From: Nitrosopumilaceae archaeon
Lineage (GTDB): Archaea; Thermoproteota; Nitrososphaeria; Nitrososphaerales; Nitrosopumilaceae
Direction of reading: 5' to 3'
DNA length: 33,181 nucleotides
Assembly: GCA_022823825.1 (NCBI GenBank)
Contig: JAJEHG010000059.1
Span: forward strand, 1-33,181
Notes under the pieces: generated by a model
Databases searched by the model: none
What the model was told of the DNA's origin: nothing
What the model saw: the letters and a program-made list of their open reading frames with translations, nothing else
Translations under genes and position numbers: made by a program
In this document: one piece after another, positions 1-7,425 of the stretch
Layout: every line of letters begins with the position of its first letter
How positions within the stretch are numbered: the stretch's first letter is position 1

Positions 1-162
1 TGGTACTGGGATTCAATGCCCGAATAGATACATGTCCGGCCTTTTGATGGGAATCCGCGCCTAGCGGACGCTATGCCCCGGGCCTCAAAAATCACCAGAG
101 TCTTTATAAAGTCGCCACATAGATACTTACCGGACAACTCATCTACTGGATCTGATCAAAAG

Positions 163-172
163 CATTAAAAGT
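163..172 (+). promoter_or_regulatory. TATA-like box of the AbrB-like gene
   Basis: An A/T-rich cattaaaagt box is centred about 26 nt before the ATG at 193, with no Shine-Dalgarno sequence between them, so a leaderless transcript is expected. A second TATA-like run (tttataaa, 103-110) lies further upstream and could serve another start. Confidence 0.45.
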
Positions 173-192
173 AACTCTACATATGCAATCAC

Positions 193-369
193 ATGTCTCG
201 CTGGAAGAAGGGAGCACGTGAATTTGAGATGAATGTAAACCATAACGGACTTGGAAGCCACCTGTGTAGGATCCCGAAGCCGATCATGGAGATGCTGGGG
301 TATCCGGAGAAGGTAAGGTTTACCGTAAAGGGCAAAAAGGTCACCTTTGCCGCAGGCGGCGAACAATAG
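193..369 (+). CDS. Small AbrB/SpoVT-like (swapped-hairpin) protein
   Basis: The ORF encodes 58 residues from MSRWKKGAREF to AAGGEQ. The core pattern, RIPKPIMEMLGYPEKVRFTV followed by KGKKVTF, has the layout of AbrB/MazE-type swapped-hairpin DNA-binding domains: an R-I-P-K strand, a short helix with L-G-Y, then two beta strands. Archaea carry many such mini-proteins as DNA-binding regulators or antitoxin-like factors. No toxin partner is visible beside it, and the next gene on the strand is a metabolic dehydrogenase. The start is supported by a TATA-like box about 26 nt upstream. The fold assignment is by eye from motif spacing, and the function is inferred. Confidence 0.7.
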   Translation: MSRWKKGAREFEMNVNHNGLGSHLCRIPKPIMEMLGYPEKVRFTVKGKKVTFAAGGEQ

Positions 370-548
370 CACCTTTGCATGCTTGCTGCTGATGCTGCTG
401 CTGCTGCCGTATCGACCCGCTATTCACACGCCATGCGTTAAACGGGCGCACCGCTGATGTCCGGCATGCCGGGCGCCATCCCTCTGTTGCTGCCGCGGCC
501 GCACAGGCCGCCACAAATCCTAAATTTCATGCCGTATTCGTGAATCCT

Positions 549-1583
549 GTGTATGCCATCTCGATGATCACCGGCGACGGGATAGGCCCCGAGCTCTCCG
601 AATCGGCACTGTCCGTGATTGAGGCCGTCTCTGACGGGGGCGGTCCCGACCTTGACGTAGTGCGCCTCGAGGCAGGCGACGGCGCGCTTGCCCGGACGGG
701 CTCTGCGCTTCCTGCAGAGACACTCTCTGCAATACGCCAGTCTGATGCATGCCTGAAGGCACCCGTGGGCGAGTCGGCGGCCGACGTCATCGTGGTGTTG
801 CGGAGGACGCTTGACCTGTATGCCAATGTAAGGCCCGCTCGTTCGTATCCGGGTACCCCCGCACTCAGGGACGATATTGACATGGTCATAGTCCGGGAGA
901 ATACTGAGGATCTCTATACGGGAAAGGAGTTCGAGGTTGACGGGGGCCAAGTGGCAGTGGCCCTGCGCGTCATATCGCACGAGGCGTCGACCCGGATCGC
1001 GCGTCACGCATTTGAGACTGCCAGGCGCCGCGGCTCCAAGATGCGCGTCACGTGTGTGCACAAGTCAAACGTCATGCGCGTGACAGACGGGATATTCGCA
1101 GGGGCATGCGCGTCTGTCGCAGATCACTATCCTGACGTATCCTTTGATCAGATGTACGTGGACGCGTGCGCCATGAATCTCATACGACAGCCGCAGGAGT
1201 TTGACGTTATTGTGACTACGAACCTGTTTGGCGACATCCTGTCCGACGAGTCGTCGCAGGTTGTGGGGGGGCTCGGAATGGCGCCCGCCGCAAACATAGG
1301 GGACAAGTTTGCGCTGTTCGAGCCGGTGCACGGGGCCGGGTTTGACATTGCAGGCCAGAACGTGGCCAACCCGTCGTCGTTTCTACTGTCCGTGTCTATG
1401 ATGCTCGACTGGCTTGGCGGCCGCAACGGCGATGAGTCGTGCGTGCGCGGCTCGGACTTGATAGAATCCGCCGTGCTGGGGCTTGCGCGGTCCGGAATTG
1501 CCACGACCGACGTGGGCGGCTCGTGCACCACGTCGGAATTCACACAGCACGTGGTCCGCAGGATAAGAGAGGGCGGCAACTGA
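549..1583 (+). CDS. Isocitrate/3-isopropylmalate dehydrogenase family protein
   Basis: A 344-residue NAD(P)-dependent beta-decarboxylating dehydrogenase. The N-terminus reads ISMITGDGIGPEL. The substrate loop is RRTLDLYANVRP, followed by VIVRENTEDLYTG and the metal/cofactor segment TTNLFGDILSDESSQVVGG, then LFEPVHGAGFDIAG. These are hallmarks of the isocitrate/isopropylmalate/homoisocitrate dehydrogenase family. Length is normal for the 330-350 residue archaeal enzymes. The substrate loop resembles IPMDH/homoisocitrate types more than classical IDH, so the substrate (TCA isocitrate versus leucine-pathway 3-isopropylmalate) stays open. An in-frame GTG at 540 would add three residues. I prefer GTG 549 because the family usually begins a few residues before the I-T-G-D-G-I-G motif, and an AT-rich taaattt lies about 26 nt upstream. 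It is not in an operon with its neighbours. Confidence 0.88.
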   Translation: MYAISMITGDGIGPELSESALSVIEAVSDGGGPDLDVVRLEAGDGALARTGSALPAETLSAIRQSDACLKAPVGESAADVIVVLRRTLDLYANVRPARSYPGTPALRDDIDMVIVRENTEDLYTGKEFEVDGGQVAVALRVISHEASTRIARHAFETARRRGSKMRVTCVHKSNVMRVTDGIFAGACASVADHYPDVSFDQMYVDACAMNLIRQPQEFDVIVTTNLFGDILSDESSQVVGGLGMAPAANIGDKFALFEPVHGAGFDIAGQNVANPSSFLLSVSMMLDWLGGRNGDESCVRGSDLIESAVLGLARSGIATTDVGGSCTTSEFTQHVVRRIREGGN

Positions 1584-1803
1584 CCGCCTCTTTTCTCCGC
1601 GGCTTTTGACACTTGTCCTGTTTTCACTTGAATCTGACCGCCTTTGATTCCGGCGTTGTTGTTACACCTCTCCTTCCACTATACTCCACCTCTTAGTAGC
1701 CCCTGCCCCTGCCACCACAGTCCCGCTAGTCTTGCTACACTAATCCGCGTTGTCACAAACCTCGCATCTTTGCGCCTGGCTTGCGCCGGCTCCTCTCCAC
1801 CGG

Positions 1804-2169
1804 TCAGTCCCTGCTTTTGCCCCGCCGCCCTAGATCCGAGTTGGGGGGGTTCAGCGACCAGAAGAACAGCGCCAGGCAGATGGGAATCATTATGAGTGCC
1901 GCGGCGACCACTGATATGGTGTAGAACGTCGGATCCAGTCCCGGCAAAAACGGCCCCGGAAAGACCGCGTACAGCCACAGCAGCCCTGCAAATATGATGA
2001 CAAGCTTGTTTCTCTTCACGAGCCGTTTCCATCCGAGCCTTCTCTTGTCGATATAGCACCTCTTGCACCTCGACCTGTCGTCTGTCATGCACGACGTACA
2101 GCAGCGCCTGTCGCAAAAGTAGCAGGCCCTGTCGCCGAACATGGACCCGCAGAACTCGCACTCGGCCAT
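1804..2169 (-). CDS. Cys-rich zinc-ribbon membrane protein
   Basis: A 121-residue protein with an N-terminal cysteine-rich module. CEFCGSMFG, CYFCDRRCC, CTSC and CKRC provide at least five CxxC-type pairs in the first 40 residues, which looks like a double zinc-binding (zinc-ribbon or B-box-like) domain. A basic stretch (KRRLGWKRLVKRNK) is followed by two hydrophobic segments at about residues 56-72 and 83-105, probably two membrane helices, with a short polar tail. The cysteine domain should face the cytosol by the positive-inside rule. A TATA-like box (2191-2199, minus strand) sits 26 nt before the ATG, supporting the start. I do not recognise a named family. Membrane anchoring and zinc binding are inferred from composition. 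Confidence 0.75.
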   Translation of the reverse strand: MAECEFCGSMFGDRACYFCDRRCCTSCMTDDRSRCKRCYIDKRRLGWKRLVKRNKLVIIFAGLLWLYAVFPGPFLPGLDPTFYTISVVAAALIMIPICLALFFWSLNPPNSDLGRRGKSRD

Positions 2170-2275
2170 GCCTTTGGTACTGTGGCGCCGCTTTTATGCA
2201 TGCGGCTATTCGAGTGCCTCCCCCCGCCGACAGCCTGCGGTGCACACATATTGCGGCGTACCTTTTGCACGCGTG

Positions 2276-2407
2276 ATGGCCACCTGCTGCATCTGCAAGA
2301 ACACAGCTGGAACCCTAAAGATCAAGGACGGCAATCCCGCATACAAGGGCAAGCCCGTCTGCAAGGAATGCCAGGGGTACAGAAAACTGCTGCAGGAAAC
2401 GCGCTAG
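2276..2407 (+). CDS. Tiny CxxC...CxxC zinc-finger protein
   Basis: A 43-residue ORF starting MATCCICKNT and ending RKLLQETR. CxxC pairs at residues 4-7 (CCIC) and 29-32 (CKEC) flank the segment AGTLKIKDGNPAYKGKP, a classic small treble-clef or zinc-ribbon spacing. An in-frame GTG three bases upstream is an alternative start. A longer ORF continues upstream to 2141, but that part overlaps the divergent membrane-protein gene and its promoter and has a different amino-acid character, so I reject it. The gene is divergent from the zinc-ribbon membrane protein. The role is unknown; proteins of this size are often nucleic-acid-binding or adaptor proteins. Confidence 0.68.
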   Translation: MATCCICKNTAGTLKIKDGNPAYKGKPVCKECQGYRKLLQETR

Positions 2408-2435
2408 CAGTCCTGCCTTTCGGTTCCTAACCGGA

Positions 2436-2675
2436 TCATCCGCGCTTGTTTTTCTCGGCCCACTCCTCATACATGGAGATCAGGGCATCTACGTCCTCTT
2501 TGTCCTCTGAATACGTTATGATCACGCCGAACGCGCCGTTCGAGTCGTGCCCCCTTGCAAAGTATCCCCAGTAGCTGTCAGGCAGCTTTTCAAAGTTCTT
2601 GGAATCGTGCGCGACTCCGATCAGGTTGTTGCCCAGGGTCTCTGCCACGTCCTTTGCGTCCTTTGGATCTATCAT
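2436..2675 (-). CDS. Conserved-looking small acidic protein, unknown function
   Basis: A 79-residue protein beginning MIDPKDAKDVAETL and ending YEEWAEKNKRG. It is rich in D/E/K with a predicted alpha-beta-beta-alpha pattern: a helix near the N-terminus, a central G-Y-F-A-R-G segment, a V-I-I-T-Y strand and an amphipathic C-terminal helix. No membrane segment, signal peptide or cysteine motif is present. A TATA-like tttatt (minus strand, about 2700-2708) lies near 28 nt upstream of the ATG, supporting transcription as a single gene. It is convergent with the tiny zinc-finger gene, with a 28-nt gap. I do not recognise a characterised family. Confidence 0.65.
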   Translation of the reverse strand: MIDPKDAKDVAETLGNNLIGVAHDSKNFEKLPDSYWGYFARGHDSNGAFGVIITYSEDKEDVDALISMYEEWAEKNKRG

Positions 2676-2751
2676 AGTGCGCTATTTGTGCAATGTTCGA
2701 ATAAACGTTGGCATGGCCGTTGATCCTTTGTTCCCTACGCCTGCCCTACCG

Positions 2752-3798
2752 TCAGCGGCTTTTTCCGGGTGGTGGCGCGGCCGCGTCGGGCTGGGAAGCC
2801 GACTTCTCCTCCTCCAGCCAGCACATGACGTACCCTGTATCGGTCCCGAATTTTGGCGGGGGCGTGGTGCACTTTTCCATGGCGTACGGGCACCTGTCGA
2901 TGAACCTGCACTGTCTCGGCTCCTCGAAGAGCGCGGGCGGGGCCCCGGCGATGTAGCTTGGCGGCCCGCCCCGCATCGTGGGTATCGACTTTAGAAGTCC
3001 CTGCGTGTACGGGTGCCTCGGGTTCTCGTACACTTCCTGCAGGCTGCCAAACTCAACTATCTGGCCGCCGTACATTATGCCCACCACGTCTGCAATCTCT
3101 GAAAGAACGGCCAGATCGTGGGTTATCAGTATAAACGACATGCCCTCGTCTGACTTGAGCGACTTTAGCAGTGATATTACCTGGGCCTGCACCAGCACGT
3201 CGAGTGCCGTGGTCGGCTCGTCGGCGATGACCAGCTCGGGCTTTAGCAAGAGCGCCATTGCAATGACCACGCGCTGCTTCATGCCCCCGCTCAGCTCGTG
3301 CGGATACCTCGACAGTACGGACTCCGAAAGGTTGACCCCCCTGACTGCGCGTGATATGGCCTCGCTCGCGTCACCGTCGTACCCGTGCCTTGAGAGCACC
3401 TCTGAGAACTGCTCGCGTATCGTAAAGACCGGGTCAAGGGAGTTCATGGCCCCCTGGAATATCATCGCAATGCGCTTCCACCGAAAATCCGCGTCAAACC
3501 CCTGCTCTGGCATCTCGAGTATGGACTCGCCGCCGCACGTTATCCTGCCTGACGTCTCGACTGCGCCCGGCTCGAGCATCCTCATGACTGCAAGCCCCAG
3601 GGTGCTCTTGCCGCAGGCGCTCTCCCCCGCAATCCCGAGGGTCTGTCCCTTTTTCAGCTCAAAGTCCACGTCGTGTACGGCATGCACCATCTTTCTGCCC
3701 CCTCCGGCGCCCCTGCCGTATGCGCGGTATGTTGCAGAAAGCCCGTCCACGCGTATGAGGCTGTCGCCGTTCCCCGCATCGCGATCCCGGCCGCCCAT
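2752..3798 (-). CDS. Oligopeptide/dipeptide ABC transporter ATP-binding protein
   Basis: A 348-residue ABC ATPase of the OppD/DppD type. Walker A is GESACGKST (residues 58-66), the signature LSGGMKQR (169-176), Walker B LVIADEP (189-195) and the H-loop His about 228. The C-terminus carries the oligopeptide-transporter extension (HPYTQGLL, then CRF...RCPYAMEKC), whose cysteines match the oligo_HPY tail. The reading frame stays open to 3924, but those codons run into aspS. ATG at 3798 has a TATA box (3821-3830) about 27 nt upstream, and MGGRDRDAGN fits a natural N-terminus. Unusually, no permease, solute-binding protein or second ATPase is adjacent, so it may serve a transporter encoded elsewhere. 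The substrate (peptide versus nickel) cannot be told. Confidence 0.9.
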   Translation of the reverse strand: MGGRDRDAGNGDSLIRVDGLSATYRAYGRGAGGGRKMVHAVHDVDFELKKGQTLGIAGESACGKSTLGLAVMRMLEPGAVETSGRITCGGESILEMPEQGFDADFRWKRIAMIFQGAMNSLDPVFTIREQFSEVLSRHGYDGDASEAISRAVRGVNLSESVLSRYPHELSGGMKQRVVIAMALLLKPELVIADEPTTALDVLVQAQVISLLKSLKSDEGMSFILITHDLAVLSEIADVVGIMYGGQIVEFGSLQEVYENPRHPYTQGLLKSIPTMRGGPPSYIAGAPPALFEEPRQCRFIDRCPYAMEKCTTPPPKFGTDTGYVMCWLEEEKSASQPDAAAPPPGKSR

Positions 3799-3820
3799 TG
3801 TATGGTGGGCACGACCAATG

Positions 3821-3830
3821 GATATAAACA
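3821..3830 (-). promoter_or_regulatory. TATA box of the ABC ATPase gene
   Basis: On the minus strand the box reads tgtttatatc, centred about 27 nt before the ATG at 3798. It decides the start: the longer ORF upstream would place this box inside the coding region. Confidence 0.6.
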
Positions 3831-3903
3831 GCACGTAGGCAGTCCCACAGCATGAAGCGCCACTGCCGCGCCGACCTGCGGGGGTATACGAGGTGACGGT
3901 GCG

Positions 3904-5181
3904 GTGACGTTTGTGCGGACGCATGACATTGCGGACCTCGGCGAGGGCATGGTGGGCCAGACCGTCACGGTATCTGGCTGGATAGAGGACTATCGCAAGA
4001 TGGCAAAGCTATCCTTTGCCACGCTCAGGGACGTAACCGGCCTCGCACAGATAATAATAAAGGACGTGGACGTGCCGGAACTCAGCCGCCAGAGCGTCAT
4101 ATCGGTCTCCGGCACCATACAGGAGACCAGGGCCAGGGACTATTCCTTTGAGGTTCTGGCCGACGAGATTGTGGTGCTTGCCCGGGCGTCCCACCCGCTG
4201 CCCGTCGACCCACTCGGGCGCCTTGAGAGCAACATCGACACCCGGCTCAACCACCGGGCGCTGGACATGAGGAACCAGCGGACCGCGTCCATATTCAAGA
4301 TGAGGCACCACGCGCTGCAGGCGCTCCGCGGCGCGCTGACATCAGAAAAGTTCATCGAGATTACGACCCCCAAGATAATCGGGAGCGCAAGCGAGGGCGG
4401 GGCCAACCTCTTCTCCCTGGAATACTTTGGAAAGACGGCGTACCTTGCGCAGAGCCCGCAGCTCTACAAGGAGCAGATGACCCTAGGGCTGCAGAGGGTG
4501 TTTGAGATATCGAACTTTTACAGGGCCGAGAACTCGCATACGGGCCGCCACCTGACTGAGTTCACCAGCGTGGACATAGAGGCGGCCTTCATGGACTATG
4601 ACGACGTGATGGGCGTGCTTGAGAGGATTGTCGCGTCGACGTGCAGGCAGGTGGCGTCGGACTGCGTCGCGGAGCAGGACGTGATAGACTGCGTCGTGCC
4701 AACGCCGGAGGCGCCGTTTGAGAGGGTGACCTACGAGCAGTGCGTCGGCGAGCTGCGGGAGTGCGGCCAAGAGGTGGAGTTTGGCGACGACCTGCTTGAC
4801 TCGCACCTCCGGCTGATAGGGCGCAACCATCCGGGCTTTTTCTTTCTGACCGACTGGCCGCTAAAGCTAAAGCCGTTCTACATAAGGGAGAAGGACGGGC
4901 GCCCGGAACTGTCGCGCTCGTTTGACCTGCAGTACGGGTACCTCGAGCTGTCCTCCGGCGGCACCAGGCTGCACGACCCGGAGACGCTGAGGTCCAGGCT
5001 TGCAGAGCAGGGACTGGATCCCGCGCAGTTTGCGGATCATTTGGAGTCGTTTGGATGGGGAATGCCCCCCCACTCCGGCTGGGGCATGGGGCTTGACAGG
5101 CTCATGGCAGTGATAACCGGGGTGGACAACGTCCGCGAGGTCGTGCTGTATCCCCGGGATCCGGACAGGCTGTCGCCGTGA
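3904..5181 (+). CDS. aspS: Aspartyl-tRNA synthetase (archaeal type, possibly Asp/Asn-nondiscriminating)
   Basis: A 425-residue class IIb aminoacyl-tRNA synthetase. An N-terminal OB-fold anticodon-binding domain (VTVSGWIEDYRK...LRDVTGLAQIII) occupies residues 15-105. The catalytic core has motif 2 at about 200-226 (FEISNFYRAE, RHLTEFTSVD) and motif 3 at the C-terminus (GWGMGLDRLM). It lacks the GAD insertion of bacterial AspRS and has the 425-440 residue archaeal length. It charges tRNA-Asp with aspartate. At the position where, from memory, archaeal discriminating enzymes have Trp (GWVW) and nondiscriminating ones His, this protein has Glu28, so specificity is unclear. The start is GTG. The gene is divergent from the ABC ATPase and followed by a non-coding stretch with a G12 tract. 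Confidence 0.95.
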   Translation: MTFVRTHDIADLGEGMVGQTVTVSGWIEDYRKMAKLSFATLRDVTGLAQIIIKDVDVPELSRQSVISVSGTIQETRARDYSFEVLADEIVVLARASHPLPVDPLGRLESNIDTRLNHRALDMRNQRTASIFKMRHHALQALRGALTSEKFIEITTPKIIGSASEGGANLFSLEYFGKTAYLAQSPQLYKEQMTLGLQRVFEISNFYRAENSHTGRHLTEFTSVDIEAAFMDYDDVMGVLERIVASTCRQVASDCVAEQDVIDCVVPTPEAPFERVTYEQCVGELRECGQEVEFGDDLLDSHLRLIGRNHPGFFFLTDWPLKLKPFYIREKDGRPELSRSFDLQYGYLELSSGGTRLHDPETLRSRLAEQGLDPAQFADHLESFGWGMPPHSGWGMGLDRLMAVITGVDNVREVVLYPRDPDRLSP

Positions 5182-5273
5182 CCGCCGCCTCCTAGTCTGA
5201 GGTCCTCATACCTGCCACCGCCGGTTTCTCGGCACATGGATGGGCAGATGGGAGAAGAGTACGATGCCGGGTT

Positions 5274-5285
5274 GGGGGGGGGGGG
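5274..5285 (+). repeat. Homopolymeric G tract, 12 G
   Basis: An uninterrupted run of twelve G lies in the 208-nt non-coding gap between the 3' ends of aspS (+) and the next minus-strand gene. I see no gene, tRNA or clear promoter elsewhere in this gap. It is one of three runs of exactly twelve G in the window (also 10813-10824 and 31995-32006). Confidence 0.9.
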
Positions 5286-5389
5286 AGAAAGGGAGCGATT
5301 CTATGGATCCCGTGCCATAACTGGGATCTTAGTAGTCTCGTACGGGGTGCTGTTTTCTTCTAAACCCGCAAACCGGTGCGACGGACTGA

Positions 5390-5767
5390 CTAGTGGAATT
5401 TTTTTGCTATTGGCAGGCATGCGTCTACTATCCTGAGCACCTCTGAGCGCACGACCATCTTGTCTATTGACACCCAGATGCGGTTCTTCCCTATGGCAAA
5501 CGATATGATCTGCACCTTTTCCCGCTCCTCCCACACGAACTCTATCTCGCCCAGGTTCTCGTCAAAGAAGCTCTCAAGGTCGGTCTTTATGGCAATGTGG
5601 GAGAACTGGTACTTGGTGTCCTTTTTGTCAAGCAGTGGGGAGAGATCGTCCCTCCTTTTGTATGCGATGAGCGTACCGTGCTCGTCTATGACCCCTACAA
5701 ACCGCACGTAGGGACTGATCAAGGCGATCTGGTCGCAGACTTCTGCAAGGTCCTCCCTTCTTGTCAT
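5390..5767 (-). CDS. Conserved thaumarchaeal-type small protein (possibly DUF6659)
   Basis: A 125-residue soluble protein starting MTRREDLAEVCDQI. The body alternates strands and helices: SPYVRFVGVIDEHGTLIAYK, then KYQFSHIAIKTDLESFF, EREKVQIISFAIG and IWVSIDKMV, ending with a helix VLRIVDACLPIAKKF. The V-G-V-I-D-x-x-G-x-L-I-A segment resembles a roadblock/PAS-like sensor sheet. From memory the family is found mainly in thaumarchaea and may be DUF6659; I am not certain of the name. No membrane segment is seen. A TATA box at 5787-5796 lies 25 nt upstream of the ATG, giving a leaderless transcript. The gene is convergent with aspS. Confidence 0.72.
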   Translation of the reverse strand: MTRREDLAEVCDQIALISPYVRFVGVIDEHGTLIAYKRRDDLSPLLDKKDTKYQFSHIAIKTDLESFFDENLGEIEFVWEEREKVQIISFAIGKNRIWVSIDKMVVRSEVLRIVDACLPIAKKFH

Positions 5768-5786
5768 GACGGTGGTGTATGGGGCG

Positions 5787-5796
5787 TGTATTTATG
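5787..5796 (-). promoter_or_regulatory. TATA box of the 5767 gene
   Basis: On the minus strand gcataaatac is centred about 25 nt before the ATG at 5767, and no Shine-Dalgarno sequence is present. This is a clear example of the leaderless promoter spacing used across the window. Confidence 0.6.
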
Positions 5797-5891
5797 CTAT
5801 TTCCAGAATTTCTGACGTTGGTTTTTTGAACGGCGCCGCCATGCCAAGTATTGTCACGGGAATGGCGTTTGAAGGTTAAATAATCCTGCAT

Positions 5892-6626
5892 GTGACGTGG
5901 CTTGTGGACTTTGCCGACCTTTTTCCATTTGCACCCGAGGTCGGCTATCTGAGCCTGATAATGGTCAATTTCATAGGCTCGCTTGTTCCGTTTGTCCCGC
6001 TGCCGGGCTTTCTGCTCCTTGCAACAATGTCTGTGGGGGACAAGTTTGATCTGCATGTGCTTGCCCTGACCTCGGCGTTTGCCGCCACGGCTGCAAAGCA
6101 GATAATATTCCTTGTAAGCTATGAGGGGAGGCGCATAATCAAGCAGAGTACGCGTGACCGCATGCGGCCGTTTGAGAGACTTGTAAAGCGGTACGGGGCG
6201 GCAGCTGCGTTTGTTGCGGCGGCAACTCCGATCCCCGATGATCTTGTATACATCCCGCTGGGGCTTGCAAAGTACAGTCCCAAGAGGTTTCTTGTGGCCA
6301 CGTTGGCCGGCAAGCTTGTACTGAGCTATGTAATCGTGTTCGTATCGCACTATCTGGGACTGTCGCTTGTAGAGCCGTATATGGAGGATATTGAGAGCCC
6401 GGCTCCCATCTATGTGGGGATTGTGATATTTGGCGCATCCATGACCTTGGTGGTGGTGTTGCTCTTGAGACTTGACTGGCGGCGCATCATGGGCAGAATC
6501 GCCCCGTGGACGCTTGATGATGCAGGCGATGATGCCCGTGATGATAAGAATGGAAGTTCGGTTGCAGCTGACCGCGACGACGACAGCGGCCGCGACGACG
6601 ACAGCGGCCGCGGACATGCCGGTTGA
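5892..6626 (+). CDS. DedA/VTT-type integral membrane protein
   Basis: About 244 residues with several hydrophobic segments (LSLIMVNFIGSLVPFVPL, LLLATMSVG, FAATAAKQIIFLVSYEG, VATLAGKLVLSYVIVFV, YVGIVIFGASMTLVVVLLL). The VTT/SNARE-associated (DedA) signature appears as a re-entrant P-x-P-G-F loop near the start and RYGAAAAFVAAATPIPDDL followed by IPLGLAKYSPKRF. DedA proteins act in membrane homeostasis and lipid scrambling or transport. The cytosolic tail is acidic and contains an 18-bp tandem duplication encoding DDDSGR twice. The GTG at 5892 sits only about 14 nt from the A/T-rich ttaaata (5876-5882). The in-frame GTG at 5904 would have the usual 25-nt spacing, so the true start may be four codons later. 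Confidence 0.8.
   Translation: MTWLVDFADLFPFAPEVGYLSLIMVNFIGSLVPFVPLPGFLLLATMSVGDKFDLHVLALTSAFAATAAKQIIFLVSYEGRRIIKQSTRDRMRPFERLVKRYGAAAAFVAAATPIPDDLVYIPLGLAKYSPKRFLVATLAGKLVLSYVIVFVSHYLGLSLVEPYMEDIESPAPIYVGIVIFGASMTLVVVLLLRLDWRRIMGRIAPWTLDDAGDDARDDKNGSSVAADRDDDSGRDDDSGRGHAG
6573..6608 (+). repeat. 18-bp tandem duplication inside the DedA-like gene
   Basis: Two perfect adjacent copies of an 18-bp unit (CGCGACGACGACAGCGGC, 6573-6590 and 6591-6608) encode a duplicated acidic hexapeptide in the C-terminal tail. The duplication keeps the frame, which is consistent with slippage in a disordered tail. Confidence 0.9.
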
Positions 6627-6821
6627 TGGCGGCGCTGATGGCAATAACCTGTGAATACTCCTTGACTTGTGACGGAGCGCCCCCCTCCTCCCTCTCTCGT
6701 CCATGCCTTCCGCGACACGGCGCTGCTCTCAAGATCCTCGCTCTGAAGGCTGCCTGCATCTGGCATGTGCCGCACTGACCCTCGGAGCGCAAATGACAGT
6801 ACGGGGCTGCCGGCCGCCGCA

Positions 6822-7385
6822 TCACGCGGACAGCCTAAAGTTCCATGGCATGTCTGTGGCCTCCCTGATCCCGATCCTTGTCGACTCGACAATGTTGTGC
6901 CGCGCCCCGTCATAGTCTGGATTGCCTGTAATGCAGAGCCTCGGCCCCGTCGTGAGATCCTCGCCGTACTGTCCTGACGATATGCACATGGCCTGCGCGA
7001 GCTTTGCAGGGCCGTCCGTCAGTATGCGCGCGTTCTGAGTCTTGCGGTTTCTCATCATTGCGGCGATGCCCCTCCCCGGTATGATCCCCCTGATCAGCAC
7101 GGCTCCTGCCTCCGACCTGCCCGTGTCCCTGGCCGTCGCGTTAAAGCAGTAGTGCATCCCGTACGTAAAGTAGACGTACGCCCTGCCGACCTGGCCGAAC
7201 ATCGCCCGGTTCCTCTGCGTCTTGTTCCTGTACGCGTGGCTAGCCGGATCGTCGCTGTGCCCGTATGCCTCAGTCTCTGATATGACTCCAGAGATTGTCT
7301 GCCCGCCCGCCCTCCTTACCAGCGTGGCACCGAGCAGGTCCCTTGCCACCGTGGCCGTATCGCGCGCGTAAAACCCCCTCGGCAG
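6822..7385 (-). CDS. 3-methyladenine-DNA glycosylase (AAG/MPG family)
   Basis: An alkyladenine-DNA glycosylase that removes alkylated purines in base excision repair. Family marks are LLGATLVRR, SETEAYGHSDDPASHA, FGQVGRAYVYFTYGMHYCFN (catalytic Glu in SETEAY, intercalating Tyr in Y-G-M-H), AGAVLIRG, and LTDGPAKLAQAMCI. The first conventional start is GTG 7349, but the codons just before it translate as LPRGFYARDTAT, the conserved N-terminal lead of this family. Coding therefore begins upstream, yet between that GTG and the in-frame TAA at 7446-7448 there is no ATG, GTG or TTG. I place the start at CTG 7385; this is uncertain. The gene lies 40 nt downstream of the uracil-DNA glycosylase on the same strand and probably belongs to the tldD-udg transcript. 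Confidence 0.85.
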   Translation of the reverse strand: MPRGFYARDTATVARDLLGATLVRRAGGQTISGVISETEAYGHSDDPASHAYRNKTQRNRAMFGQVGRAYVYFTYGMHYCFNATARDTGRSEAGAVLIRGIIPGRGIAAMMRNRKTQNARILTDGPAKLAQAMCISSGQYGEDLTTGPRLCITGNPDYDGARHNIVESTRIGIREATDMPWNFRLSA

Positions 7386-7425
7386 GGGAAGCGAGCCGTC
7401 GCGGCATCTGGCCCCGTACGGGCCG

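Noticed and set aside
438-1061. A 207-codon open frame on the minus strand
   Set aside because: It is antisense to the dehydrogenase gene with no recognisable motif.
5182-5389. tRNA or other structured RNA in the aspS gap
   Set aside because: There is no T-arm consensus (GGTTCRANYCC) or acceptor-stem pairing. I found no tRNA or rRNA gene anywhere in the window.
5628-6704. A 358-codon open frame on the minus strand
   Set aside because: It overlaps the DedA-like gene and parts of its neighbours, has basic random-looking composition and no motif. It is a shadow frame.
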